Source: Afipia clevelandensis ATCC 49720 (GTDB lineage Bacteria > Pseudomonadota > Alphaproteobacteria > Rhizobiales > Xanthobacteraceae). From it: a stretch of DNA of 64,000 nucleotides. Position numbers and translations under genes: made by a program. The notes beneath the pieces were generated by a model that was given only the letters and a program-made list of their open reading frames with translations, was not told the DNA's origin and ran no database searches. Below, in pieces: positions 56,240 through 64,000 of this stretch. How positions within the stretch are numbered: position 1 is the stretch's first letter; the number at the start of each line of letters is the position of its first letter. The DNA lies in assembly GCF_000336555.1 (NCBI RefSeq), contig NZ_KB375281.1, forward strand, positions 1,530,713-1,594,712. The letters run 5' to 3'.

Positions 56240-58375
56240 GTGACTCTTTCTTCCAAATCTATCCTGCCAGCGGCAACGCTTCGACTTTCGTTCGCAGCGG
56301 CCTGCCTCGCAGGCACCGCACTTGTGAGCCCTGCGCTGGCGCAGGATGCCTTGCCGCAAATCAATGTCGATGCGACACGCCTGTCAGGCACCGGCGGAAA
56401 TACAGGCAGCAATACGGGGGCTGCTGCGAACTCCATCGGCATCGTCGGCGCATCGACCACCATCATCACGTCGGAAGATATCGCGCGCGCGCCTGGTCAG
56501 ACAATTCAGGACGTATTGGCGACTGTGCCGGGCGTTCAACTGCAGACTTTGTTCGGAAGCGTTAATGGCGCAGGCACGACCGTCGATCTGCGCGGCTTCG
56601 GTGCATTTGCGACAGCCAACACACTCATCCTGATCAATGGCCGGCGCATCAATGACGTCGATCTCGCTGGCGTCGATCTTTCGACAATTCCGCTTTATTC
56701 GATTGAACGCATCGAAGTAACGCGCGGCAACAGTGCCGCTGTTCTATACGGCGACAACGCTGTTGGTGGCGTCATCAATATTGTCACCAAAACCGGCGCT
56801 GGTGTCGGCAAGCCTATCGAAATGCGTGTCGAAGGCGGCGCGGGTTCGTATGGCACCCGTCAGGGTAGTACATCTTTTACGACCAACAATGGTCCCTGGT
56901 CGTCCGCAGCATTTGCAAACGTGTATAAATCCGACGGTTACCGCGTTAACAACGCAACTGATCAGCGTAATGCTGTAGGCGAGATTCGTTACACGACGAC
57001 AGATTTCAGCGCATTTTTCAATTTGTCAGGTGATGACCAACACTTGGGCCTCCCCGGAGGTCGGACGGTCAATGCTTTCGTCAACGAACTTGCGACGGCA
57101 AGACGCGGCGCGGCTACACCGTTTGACTACGGTGATAAACAAGGGGCCAATGCAACCGCGGGCTTTACCAAGACGCTCTGGAACGGCGCTGAACTTATCG
57201 TCGACGGCGGCGTACGCAACAAGAACCAACAATCCGCTTTCCTCAGCCCGTTTTCCGAAAGCTACGTAGATAGCGTTTTAACGACATGGTCGATCACGCC
57301 TCGCCTTAGCATCAAGAATGACTTTTTCGGCCTTCGCTCGAACATCCTGACCGGCGTCGACTACTACGATGCCAAGTACGACTCGGATCGGCCGATGCTC
57401 AAGGGCTTGACTCCGATACACGTTTATAACCTCACGCAGCGCACGCTTGGCGGCTACTGGCAACAAACGTTAGGAGTTCTGCCCACAACCGATTTCTCTT
57501 ACGGTGCGCGGGTTCAGAACACACAAGTCACCGCACGCGACCGATACGACCCCACTGCTCCCGCCCCGCTATTCTCTACGGGGGCACAGGACCTTCCGCT
57601 AAACAGCAATGAAACCCAATACGCATTGCATGTCGGTCTGGAGCACCGCTTCACCGAGAGCTTTGCGGTCTTCGGCAGAGCGGCTCGTGCATTCAGAACG
57701 CCGAACGTCGACGAGCGCGTTGGGGCCGGACCGCAATTCGATCAGAACTTCATTGCCATTCCCAGCAACTTCTCTTTGAAGACACAGACGTCATATGACG
57801 TCGAGGGCGGCTTCCGCATACGCGCTGGCCGCTTCCAGTTACAGACCAGCGTTTACGACATGCACCTGAAGAACGAGATCCATTTCAATCCGTTCCGCGG
57901 CTACAACCTTAACCTCGACCCGACGCATCGTTATGGTACTGAAACCAGCGTCTCGCTTGCCGTCACCGATACGTTGCGATTGCGCGGAAGCCTTGCATAC
58001 ACCCGCGCCGTATTCGAAGACGGTCCGTTCGCGGGGAATGACGTTCCACTCGTGTCGCCCATCAGCGGAACAGCGGGCTTTAGCTGGGATATCTGGCAGA
58101 AGTACGCGGTGCTTGATGCGAATGTCCGTTTCTGGGGCGTGCGGCGCATGGACAACGATCAGCGCAATAACCAGCCTACGATCCCCGCCAACGCGACGCT
58201 CGATCTGAAATTGAGCGGACAGTATGATCGCTTCTTCTGGTCGGTCGCAGTCAACAATTTGTTCGATACGCTTTATTATGACTATGCCATCGCAAGCCAG
58301 TTCACACTCGGCAACTATAGCGCATATCCCCTGCCGGGCCGTACCTACATGCTCAAAGCCGGCATGACCTTCTAA
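56240..58375 (+). CDS. TonB-dependent outer membrane receptor, probably for cobalamin (BtuB-like)
   Basis: This 711-residue protein has a signal peptide (LSFAAACLAGTALVSPALA) and a TonB-box-like INVDATRL. A plug domain follows (QDVLATVPGVQLQTLFG..., VDLRGFGA, LILINGRRINDVDLAGVD, IERIEVTRGNSAAVLYGDNAVGGVINIVTK). A 22-strand barrel ends in Phe (YMLKAGMTF). The start is GTG at 56240. Control by the upstream cobalamin riboswitch supports B12 or a related corrinoid as ligand. By eye the coding sequence is less GC-rich at third positions than its neighbours, which hints at transfer. No btuFCD or cob genes are adjacent. Confidence 0.9.
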   Translation: MTLSSKSILPAATLRLSFAAACLAGTALVSPALAQDALPQINVDATRLSGTGGNTGSNTGAAANSIGIVGASTTIITSEDIARAPGQTIQDVLATVPGVQLQTLFGSVNGAGTTVDLRGFGAFATANTLILINGRRINDVDLAGVDLSTIPLYSIERIEVTRGNSAAVLYGDNAVGGVINIVTKTGAGVGKPIEMRVEGGAGSYGTRQGSTSFTTNNGPWSSAAFANVYKSDGYRVNNATDQRNAVGEIRYTTTDFSAFFNLSGDDQHLGLPGGRTVNAFVNELATARRGAATPFDYGDKQGANATAGFTKTLWNGAELIVDGGVRNKNQQSAFLSPFSESYVDSVLTTWSITPRLSIKNDFFGLRSNILTGVDYYDAKYDSDRPMLKGLTPIHVYNLTQRTLGGYWQQTLGVLPTTDFSYGARVQNTQVTARDRYDPTAPAPLFSTGAQDLPLNSNETQYALHVGLEHRFTESFAVFGRAARAFRTPNVDERVGAGPQFDQNFIAIPSNFSLKTQTSYDVEGGFRIRAGRFQLQTSVYDMHLKNEIHFNPFRGYNLNLDPTHRYGTETSVSLAVTDTLRLRGSLAYTRAVFEDGPFAGNDVPLVSPISGTAGFSWDIWQKYAVLDANVRFWGVRRMDNDQRNNQPTIPANATLDLKLSGQYDRFFWSVAVNNLFDTLYYDYAIASQFTLGNYSAYPLPGRTYMLKAGMTF

Positions 58376-58405
58376 TTTTAAAAACCGCCCCCCCCGAAAA
58401 CAGCC

Positions 58406-58445
58406 CGGCCTGCATTCATCTTGCGACGAATGCAGGCCGTTCTTC
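58406..58445 (+). terminator. terminator of the TonB receptor
   Basis: A 12-base perfect stem CGGCCTGCATTC / GAATGCAGGCCG (58406-58417 with 58428-58439) is followed by TTCTTCTTT. A run of eight C lies between the stop codon and this hairpin. Confidence 0.85.
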
Positions 58446-58507
58446 TTTCCGTGAACCGTTTCGATGCGGGGGCTATGCAATAACGGCCGCGGAAATAGCC
58501 GTCGCGA

Positions 58508-58759
58508 TCAGATGTGACGATGCTTCTTCACGATCACGACCTTGTGGCTGTGGCCGTAACGATGATGGTTCATCATGTGATGGCGGTGATGACGATGCTT
58601 TTTCACCACGATCACCTGCGCATGGGCCTTCGCAACCGAGGGCTTGACGATGACGGTCTTGGTCACCGGGCCGCGTCCGGTCTTGACGACGGTCGCCGCC
58701 ATGGCGGGCGCGGCGAGCATCGAACCGGCGATCAGGGCGGCAGAAACGATCTTCAACAT
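58508..58759 (-). CDS. small secreted His-rich protein
   Basis: This 83-residue protein has a signal peptide (IVSAALIAGSMLAAPAMA) and a Lys/Val-rich middle (VVKTGRGPVTKTVIVKPS). The His-rich tail (KKHRHHRHHMMNHHRYGHSHK) could bind divalent metals. ATG at 58759 has AGGAGAG upstream. Function is unknown. It converges with the TonB receptor gene; the His-rich tail and neighbouring riboswitch system may be coincidental. Confidence 0.7.
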   Translation of the reverse strand: MLKIVSAALIAGSMLAAPAMAATVVKTGRGPVTKTVIVKPSVAKAHAQVIVVKKHRHHRHHMMNHHRYGHSHKVVIVKKHRHI

Positions 58760-59039
58760 GAATCTCTCCTGTGTCATGCGATCGGGCGCTGGGCCGGTCG
58801 GTTGGCCGGTTTGCCGATCGTCGCAGTCAGGCTAGGCCTGCCGCGCTGAACTCAATCTGAAGCGGTTTCGGGGTTTCCGTTCATCTGCATGACACTTTGG
58901 TTATGTGCGGGAGGGCGCATCCCGGACTAATCGCCACCGGAATTATGACGGTAAAGCGCGGGAATGTTTGAACCTGGCGGGTGTTCAACACGTACAAAGG
59001 ATATAGGATCACCTTTCCGGATCATTGGGAGGCTTTGGT

Positions 59040-59582
59040 ATGAGCAACTTGACCATCAGGCAGATGTCTCTGGCGCTTCTTGTTTCGGCCTGCATTGCAG
59101 CGCCTTCGGTCGTTCAGGCCGCATCGTCCGATACGCCCTCGCCACCTCCGGCGTCCGACACCAAATCGCAGCCCAAGGACAAGAAAAAGGGCGAGAAGAA
59201 ATCGTCGCTGGACAGCCCGGCCTTCCTGCAGGGTTATCGCAGCGCTTACGCCACCATCTATGAGCGTGGTGAATACGCCGCCGCGATCGACCAGCTCAAG
59301 GCGCTGGGTCAGGACGACCGCGCCGATGTCGCCAACCTGATCGGCTATTCCTATCGCAAGCTCGGCAACTACCAGCTCGCCAGCGTCTGGTATGAGCGTG
59401 CGCTGAAGGCCGACCCGAACCACGTTCGCACCTGGCAGTATTACGGCCTCTGGCAGGTTGAACAGGGCAACCGCGAGCAGGCCAGGCATCACCTGGCGAA
59501 GATCGAAGCTATCGCTGGCCGCGACAGCTCCGAATACCAATCGCTCGCCGCCGCCCTGACCACCGGCCGGACGTCCTACTGA
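59040..59582 (+). CDS. exported TPR-repeat protein
   Basis: This 180-residue protein has a signal peptide (SLALLVSACIAAPSVVQA), a charged linker rich in Lys and Ser (KSQPKDKKKGEKKS), and then tetratricopeptide repeats. The clearest repeat is ADVANLIGYSYRKLGNYQLASVWYERALKADPNH, with a second one after it. ATG at 59040 has GGGAGG upstream. A periplasmic scaffolding role is plausible; the partner is unknown. A terminator follows at 59621. Confidence 0.8.
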   Translation: MSNLTIRQMSLALLVSACIAAPSVVQAASSDTPSPPPASDTKSQPKDKKKGEKKSSLDSPAFLQGYRSAYATIYERGEYAAAIDQLKALGQDDRADVANLIGYSYRKLGNYQLASVWYERALKADPNHVRTWQYYGLWQVEQGNREQARHHLAKIEAIAGRDSSEYQSLAAALTTGRTSY

Positions 59583-59620
59583 CCGGATCACGGTTAACCG
59601 GCGCGGTTAACCGGTGAATT

Positions 59621-59660
59621 CAGCCCCGCGAACAGGCCAATGGCCGCGCGGGGCTGTTTT
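59621..59660 (+). terminator. terminator of the TPR gene
   Basis: The stem CAGCCCCGCG / CGCGGGGCTG (59621-59630 with 59647-59656) is followed by TTTTGC. Just before it are two copies of the palindrome CGGTTAACCG (59591-59600 and 59604-59613). Confidence 0.85.
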
Positions 59661-59750
59661 GCGTGGCCGCTTCGCGCCTCGACAAGCCCCTGAAACCTCG
59701 TATAGACGAAACCCGCGCGCCGCCGCTTTCGGCGCGCCTTGAGGGCTGAC

Positions 59751-60542
59751 ATGACGACGCCAGGGAATCATCAAGGGAAATACGGGCGGATCGCCTTCGT
59801 GGCAGGTCCCAGCGCGGAAGCCCAGCAGGCCCTCGCCCAGTTCGTCGCGGCCTATGGCAACCATCCGTCCGACAAGGCCGATGTCGTCGTCGCGCTCGGC
59901 GGCGACGGCCTGATGCTGCAGACGCTGCACCGGCATATGCGCTCGGGCATTCCGATTTACGGCATGCACCGCGGCACCGTCGGATTTCTGATGAACGAGT
60001 TCAGCCCGCATGGACTGATCGAGCGGCTGGACGCCGCGAAGGTCACGGTCATCAATCCGCTGCTGATGCGCGCCACCGACATTCACGGCAAGGTGCACAT
60101 TCATCACGCCATCAACGAGGTCTCGCTGTTCCGGCAGACCCATCAGGCCGCGCGGCTGCGCATCCTCGTCGATGAGCACGAGCGCATGGCCGAATTGATC
60201 GCCGATGGAATCATGGTGGCCACCCCTGCGGGCTCGACCGCCTATAATCTGTCGGCGCAAGGCCCGATCCTGCCGATCAATGCCGCCCTGTTCGCGCTGA
60301 CGCCGATCAGCCCGTTCCGCCCGCGCCGCTGGCGCGGCGCGCTGCTGCCGAACACAGCCTTCGTGGTTTTTGAGGTTCTGGAATCCGACAAGCGCCCCGT
60401 CGCCGCCGTCGCCGATCACGACGAGGCGCGCGATGTGCAGCGGGTCGAGATCATCGCGGACAAGACCATCTCGATCCGTATGCTGTTCGACCCCGGCCAC
60501 AGCCTCGAAGAGCGGATTCTCAGCGAACAGTTCGGGTTCTAA
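59751..60542 (+). CDS. nadK: NAD kinase
   Basis: This 263-residue enzyme phosphorylates NAD to NADP, the main supply of cellular NADP(H). The diagnostic GGDG (residues 50-53) lies in [15 protein letters not shown]. The HAINEVSL and [18 protein letters not shown] segments are also present. ATG at 59751 has GAGGG upstream; a TTG four codons earlier is not used. It is followed by the response regulator and Hpt genes on the same strand. Confidence 0.97.
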   Translation: MTTPGNHQGKYGRIAFVAGPSAEAQQALAQFVAAYGNHPSDKADVVVALGGDGLMLQTLHRHMRSGIPIYGMHRGTVGFLMNEFSPHGLIERLDAAKVTVINPLLMRATDIHGKVHIHHAINEVSLFRQTHQAARLRILVDEHERMAELIADGIMVATPAGSTAYNLSAQGPILPINAALFALTPISPFRPRRWRGALLPNTAFVVFEVLESDKRPVAAVADHDEARDVQRVEIIADKTISIRMLFDPGHSLEERILSEQFGF

Positions 60543-60655
60543 CCCCTTCCCGGATACCGCCGCCCAGCCGGCTTGGATAACCATTCGTTAAGCGCGCCTG
60601 CATATAGTTAATGCGAGGTGTACCCTGCTCCAGGGTCCGCCATCTCGGGCTGCGC

Positions 60656-61201
60656 ATGGTCATCATCGACTTCAACAAGCTGCGGTTTCTGGTGTGCGAC
60701 GACAACGCGCACATGCGGCGCATTCTGCGCACGCTGCTGCATTCGTTCGGCGCGCGTGAAGTCTATGAAGCGGAAGACGGCGCGACCGCGCTCGAAATGT
60801 ATTCCCATTATGTGCCGGACATCGTCATCACCGACTGGTCGATGCCGATTTTCGACGGACTTGAACTGGCGCAGATGATCCGGCAGCCGGACGGCGTGGG
60901 CAATCCCTACGCGCCGATCATCATGCTCACCGGCCATTCGGAAAAGCGCCGTGTCATGGTGGCGCGCGATGCCGGCGTCACCGAATTCCTGGCCAAGCCG
61001 ATTTCAGCCAAGGGGCTGTATCAGCGCATCCTCACCGTCGTGGCCAATCCACGGCCCTTCATCAAGACCAAGCATTACTTCGGACCCGATCGCCGCCGCA
61101 ACGCCAACGCCGCCTATATCGGCGTCGAGCGCCGCAATGGCGGACGCGCCGAAGTGATGCAGCAGCCATCGCTGCTCGATAAAGTCCGTTCCGGAAACTA
61201 G
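60656..61201 (+). CDS. response regulator, receiver domain with short C-terminal extension
   Basis: This 181-residue protein has a CheY-like receiver: acidic pair D15/D16, phosphoacceptor D60 (ITDWSMP), conserved Thr in MLTGH and Lys in FLAKPIS. A C-terminal tail of about 55 residues (KTKHYFGPDRRRNANAAYIGVERRNGG) has no DNA-binding domain. FGPDRRR tails are seen in receivers of related alphaproteobacteria. ATG at 60656 is the best fit to the family start, though its ribosome site is weak. It is 8 bases from the Hpt gene, so the two likely form a phosphorelay pair. Confidence 0.88.
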   Translation: MVIIDFNKLRFLVCDDNAHMRRILRTLLHSFGAREVYEAEDGATALEMYSHYVPDIVITDWSMPIFDGLELAQMIRQPDGVGNPYAPIIMLTGHSEKRRVMVARDAGVTEFLAKPISAKGLYQRILTVVANPRPFIKTKHYFGPDRRRNANAAYIGVERRNGGRAEVMQQPSLLDKVRSGN

Positions 61202-61209
61202 GAAAAGAA

Positions 61210-61791
61210 ATGGCTCCGCGCAAACCGCCCGTCGACATCAAGGTCGAGACCTTCGCGGACCATCAGGTCATCTCGCAGCCCAACCCGCTGCGCAAGGTGG
61301 TGCGGTATGCCGAGGAGAACGAGGTGGACGATCCGGTCGCGCGCGCCGAAAAGGCGCTGGCGGGCCTGTCCGGCGAATTCGACGACTGGATGCGGATCGA
61401 ATGCGACCGGCTCACCAACGCGCATGCAGCGATGCAGCGTGACGGGCTGAACGCCGAAAACCGCGAGGAATTGTTCCGCGCCGCCCATGACATCAAGGGC
61501 GACGCCGCCACATTCGGTTATCCCACTGCTGCGGCCGCCGCCGAAAGCCTGTGCCGGATCATCGAGCACGCACCGGATCTCGCACAGGTGCCGGGCGACC
61601 TCATCCTGCATCATGTCAACGCGATCCAGGCCATCTATCGCGAGCAGTCGCGGATTGAAGCCGTCGGCATGGCGGACGAACTGAGCAGGAAGCTGCGCGG
61701 CGTGGCCGACGAGTATCTGATCCACGTCAACCGCGACCGCCCCGAACATCTCGAAGCGATCATGTCGCCGAGCATCGTCCCGGAAGGCTGA
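61210..61791 (+). CDS. Hpt-domain phosphotransfer protein
   Basis: This 193-residue helical protein has the histidine phosphotransfer motif AAHDIKGDAATFGYP, so His93 should carry phosphate. An N-terminal 60-residue extension has charged helices (EENEVDDPVARAEKALAGLSGEFDDWM). ATG has AGGAAAAGAA upstream. It is directly downstream of the receiver gene. The pair lacks a local histidine kinase; the HWE kinase at 31957 is far away and its partners are not evident. Confidence 0.88.
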   Translation: MAPRKPPVDIKVETFADHQVISQPNPLRKVVRYAEENEVDDPVARAEKALAGLSGEFDDWMRIECDRLTNAHAAMQRDGLNAENREELFRAAHDIKGDAATFGYPTAAAAAESLCRIIEHAPDLAQVPGDLILHHVNAIQAIYREQSRIEAVGMADELSRKLRGVADEYLIHVNRDRPEHLEAIMSPSIVPEG

Positions 61792-61868
61792 ACTCCCCCG
61801 GCGCTATCCCGGCTGAGGCCGGACTGATCTCGTACAATAGCCGTCAGATTTCGGCTGTCGTGATAGGA

Positions 61869-63416
61869 CTACGCCGCGATCCGCCGCTCGTAGTAATGAT
61901 TGCGATCAAAGCGGTCGTACCCGTCAAACCGATCCATCGCCGCATCGACATAGGTCTGCACGGATACATCGTCGCGCTGAGAATAATCTGCCAGCGCATC
62001 GTCATTATAGAGCGGAGCGGAATTCACCACCGCATAAGCATCGTGCGTCGTGTATTCATCCGCAGCATCATCGTTGATGTAGCGGGCGGTTTCGACACTG
62101 TCGCGATACTGAGGATGCGTTGCATAAGCATCGTAAGTGTCTTCGGTGTCGTAAGTATCGTCGATCTCTGACGTCCCGTAAGCATCGTCGGCGTCGTACG
62201 CTTCGACCGCATTGCCAGCCCGATAGGCCTCGTAGCCGCCCGCCTCTTCCACGGCCTGCGCGCTCAGCGCTCCGACAAAGTCATCCGCGGCCAGATCGTC
62301 GCAGAACAGGCGCGCTTCTTCCCGCGCCGATTCCGTCGCAAAGCGGCGCAGCAGCAGCAACAGCGGCTCCGCAACCGTCTCCGAGGTTTCGCACTGGGTC
62401 AGCACGCGCTCGACCATGCGGCGGCGAAGGCGGGCCGCGCCGCCCACCGTTCCGATGAAGCCGATCTCGCTGGAGGCTTCCAGCGCGACGCGGAAGGCGC
62501 GATGGGTGGACACCGGCAGTCCTGCTTTCGCGAGCAGCGCGTTCAACCCGGCGCCGCCGCGATCGTGCACGATGGCCGCGACGCGGCTGCCCGGAAGTCC
62601 TGACAGATCAGCCAGCGCCGCCTCGAACAGTTCGATATTGCCCGACAGCAAAGCGCGCAGGATCAATCCCGTGTTTAACTGGCCGATGGACCGCAAATGG
62701 CTGACAAGCGTGGCCAGATCGCTGCCCCGGGTCTGCGCGGCGACGTTGACCGTGGAGCGCTCCATCGCTTCGTCGGCAATGCGGCGGGCGCGGTCCGGCG
62801 CAAGCCAGTCACGCGCGGTCACCATTTTCGTCAGCGTATCGGACAGCTTCTGCGCAAGTCCCAGACGCACCGGAGCCGGCAGATCGTCCATGGTCAGCAA
62901 CGCTTCGCGAATGGCGGCCAGATGCCCGTGACGTTCAGCGATGCGCGCCACGGAAAACGGCGCGAGCTGCGCGGCGCGGTTTTCGAGAAGTTCAAGCGTG
63001 GATGCGGGACAGCCGACTTCCGCAATCGCCGCGCAGATCGACGGCGGCAGATCGAAACGGCGTGCGATGGCGCACTGGGTTTCGGAATTTCCGGTGGCGA
63101 CAATGTCCACCAGATCGGAATCCAGCAATAGCGGCGAATGTTCGAGAATGGGGATCGCGACGGACGCCTGATCGACCGCAAGCGCGGCGATGATCGCAGG
63201 CGGCGCATCCATCGCGTGTGCGAAGACTTCGGACATCGCCTGCCGCACCAGCGGCGAGGCATCGTCAAGGAGCATCAGCAGCGCACCCTCGGCGGCTGCG
63301 CGATCATCCTCGGACAAGTCCGACTGAAGCCAGGCGCGCGCCAGACATCGCGTCGCCTCTGCACGCTCCCCTGCGGGAGCAGTCCGAACCCAGGTAATAA
63401 ACTGCCGAACGATCAT
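61869..63416 (-). CDS. DUF2336-type protein with an Asp/Tyr-rich tail
   Basis: This 515-residue protein consists of HEAT-like helical repeats of the DUF2336 type for about 385 residues (LLMLLDDASPLVRQAMSEVFAHAMDAPPAIIAALAVDQASVAIPILEHSPLL). A low-complexity C-terminal tail of about 120 residues is rich in Asp, Tyr and Ala (YDADDAYGTSEIDDTYDTEDTYDAYA). No catalytic motif is seen. DUF2336 genes often lie near two-component or cell-cycle genes in alphaproteobacteria, which suits the convergent receiver/Hpt pair here. ATG at 63416. Confidence 0.8.
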   Translation of the reverse strand: MIVRQFITWVRTAPAGERAEATRCLARAWLQSDLSEDDRAAAEGALLMLLDDASPLVRQAMSEVFAHAMDAPPAIIAALAVDQASVAIPILEHSPLLLDSDLVDIVATGNSETQCAIARRFDLPPSICAAIAEVGCPASTLELLENRAAQLAPFSVARIAERHGHLAAIREALLTMDDLPAPVRLGLAQKLSDTLTKMVTARDWLAPDRARRIADEAMERSTVNVAAQTRGSDLATLVSHLRSIGQLNTGLILRALLSGNIELFEAALADLSGLPGSRVAAIVHDRGGAGLNALLAKAGLPVSTHRAFRVALEASSEIGFIGTVGGAARLRRRMVERVLTQCETSETVAEPLLLLLRRFATESAREEARLFCDDLAADDFVGALSAQAVEEAGGYEAYRAGNAVEAYDADDAYGTSEIDDTYDTEDTYDAYATHPQYRDSVETARYINDDAADEYTTHDAYAVVNSAPLYNDDALADYSQRDDVSVQTYVDAAMDRFDGYDRFDRNHYYERRIAA

Positions 63417-63535
63417 GGGTGTTCCGGCTTACGCAACATGCCAAGGCACCGCGACGCGACGCCACTGTCAGAAACCGTAAACCATGACACTTAAGAAAAC
63501 GTTCACCATAAACGGCTGCGTTTGTTGAGGTTTCA

Positions 63536-64000
63536 TTAACCGGCGGCCACGCGCCGGATCAGTTCGGCAATGGCTGCGCGATACGCCTGAGCATCTTCGC
63601 CCGCATCAATCGCAAGAGCCGCGCGGTCGAACGCGGCCGACAGCAAATCGGCGAAAGCGGCAAGCGGAAGCTCGCGGACATTGATCGCGGCCTCCAGCCC
63701 CTCGCGCAATGTGCGCGTGGCATTCTCGTCATCGAGTTTCTTCATCTCCGCAAGACCGAGAACGGACGGACCTTCGATCAGCAGCAGGCGCGTGCGGCCC
63801 TTCACGCGCATCGCGTCGAGATAGGCCATGCTGCCTTTCAGCAGCGCCTCGAGAGGCTGCAATCCGTCGGGCGTTTCCTGTTCGATTGCGGCGGCGACGG
63901 CGAGTGCCTCCTCCGTCACAACGGCCCGGAACAGCGCCCGCTTGTCCTCGAAATGATGATAGAGCGCGCCGCGCGTGATGCCTGCGGCGGCGACGATTTC
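63536..64000 (-). CDS. TetR-family regulator (N-terminus cut by window edge)
   Basis: The frame is open to base 64000 and the start lies outside the window. The visible N-terminal part is the second half of a TetR helix-turn-helix (EIVAAAGITRGALYHHFEDKRALFRAVV). It is followed by an all-helical ligand domain of about 125 residues. The stop is at 63536. It is minus strand, upstream of the DUF2336 gene. The target is unknown; it is unrelated in sequence to the TetR protein at 42968 beyond the DNA-binding fold. Confidence 0.92.
   Translation of the reverse strand, partial: EIVAAAGITRGALYHHFEDKRALFRAVVTEEALAVAAAIEQETPDGLQPLEALLKGSMAYLDAMRVKGRTRLLLIEGPSVLGLAEMKKLDDENATRTLREGLEAAINVRELPLAAFADLLSAAFDRAALAIDAGEDAQAYRAAIAELIRRVAAG

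Noticed and set aside
58385..58396. Run of eight C after the TonB receptor as a phase-variation tract
   Set aside because: It lies after the stop codon, not in the coding or promoter region, so length changes should not switch the gene.

Overview
The window looks like chromosomal DNA of a high-GC alphaproteobacterium of the order Hyphomicrobiales, most likely in or near the Bradyrhizobium / Rhodopseudomonas / Nitrobacter / Afipia group. This rests on the general sequence character, the ribosomal and RNA polymerase genes, DUF3551 and DUF2336 proteins, PRC-barrel and Gly/Tyr/His-rich secreted proteins, and three families of palindromic intergenic repeats of a type common in that group. The genus assignment is inference. 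I saw no plasmid, phage, insertion sequence or CRISPR array.

The backbone is an ancestral translation/transcription block, all on the minus strand. Read from high to low coordinates it runs tRNA-Thr(TGT), tRNA-Tyr(GTA), tRNA-Gly(TCC), tRNA-Trp(CCA), secE, nusG, rplK, rplA, rplJ, rplL, rpoB, rpoC, rpsL, rpsG, fusA, tuf, rpsJ and the start of rplC. This order matches the compact thrU-tyrU-glyT-tufB-secE-nusG-rplKAJL-rpoBC and str arrangements of other bacteria. Here it has been opened by unrelated blocks: a three-component molybdenum hydroxylase plus a 2-hydroxyacid dehydrogenase between rplA and rplJ, a cluster of redox, export and methyltransferase genes between rpoC and rpsL, and about 16 kb of accessory genes between tRNA-Gly and tRNA-Trp.

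Region by region: 1-5.3 kb holds the str and S10 genes. 5.6-13.9 kb holds a GNAT-6 acyltransferase-like protein, a FAD oxidoreductase, an ABC exporter with poly-Asp stretches at both ends, a flavin amine oxidase fused to a methyltransferase, and a LuxR-type regulator. 14-24 kb holds rpoC, rpoB, rplL and rplJ. 24.6-29.1 kb holds the molybdenum hydroxylase genes. 29.3-31.8 kb holds rplA, rplK, nusG, secE and tRNA-Trp. 32-36 kb holds a HWE-type histidine kinase and a chemoreceptor. 36-43.6 kb holds a thioesterase, a serine hydrolase and a five-gene acyl-CoA dehydrogenase / phosphotransferase / short-chain dehydrogenase operon, with a divergent TetR regulator and a striking double palindromic operator. 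43.7-48.4 kb holds an Arg-Gly-rich peptide, a NodU/CmcH-type carbamoyltransferase, a cyclic-nucleotide-binding protein, a metallo-beta-lactamase-fold hydrolase and an I78-type inhibitor lipoprotein. 48.4-55.8 kb holds a small ion channel, rlmB, several small secreted or membrane proteins, a PRC-barrel protein, a second serine hydrolase, TspO and a lipoprotein. 55.8-58.4 kb holds a cobalamin riboswitch and a TonB-dependent receptor. 58.5-64 kb holds secreted small proteins, nadK, a response regulator and Hpt pair, a DUF2336 protein and the end of a TetR gene.

The best candidates for undescribed biology are the chimeric amine oxidase-methyltransferase with its acidic-tailed exporter (8.1-12.3 kb), and the TetR-controlled operon at 37.9-42.7 kb. 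The gene content of that operon resembles the phosphorylation-dependent hydroxyacyl-CoA route known from levulinate catabolism.
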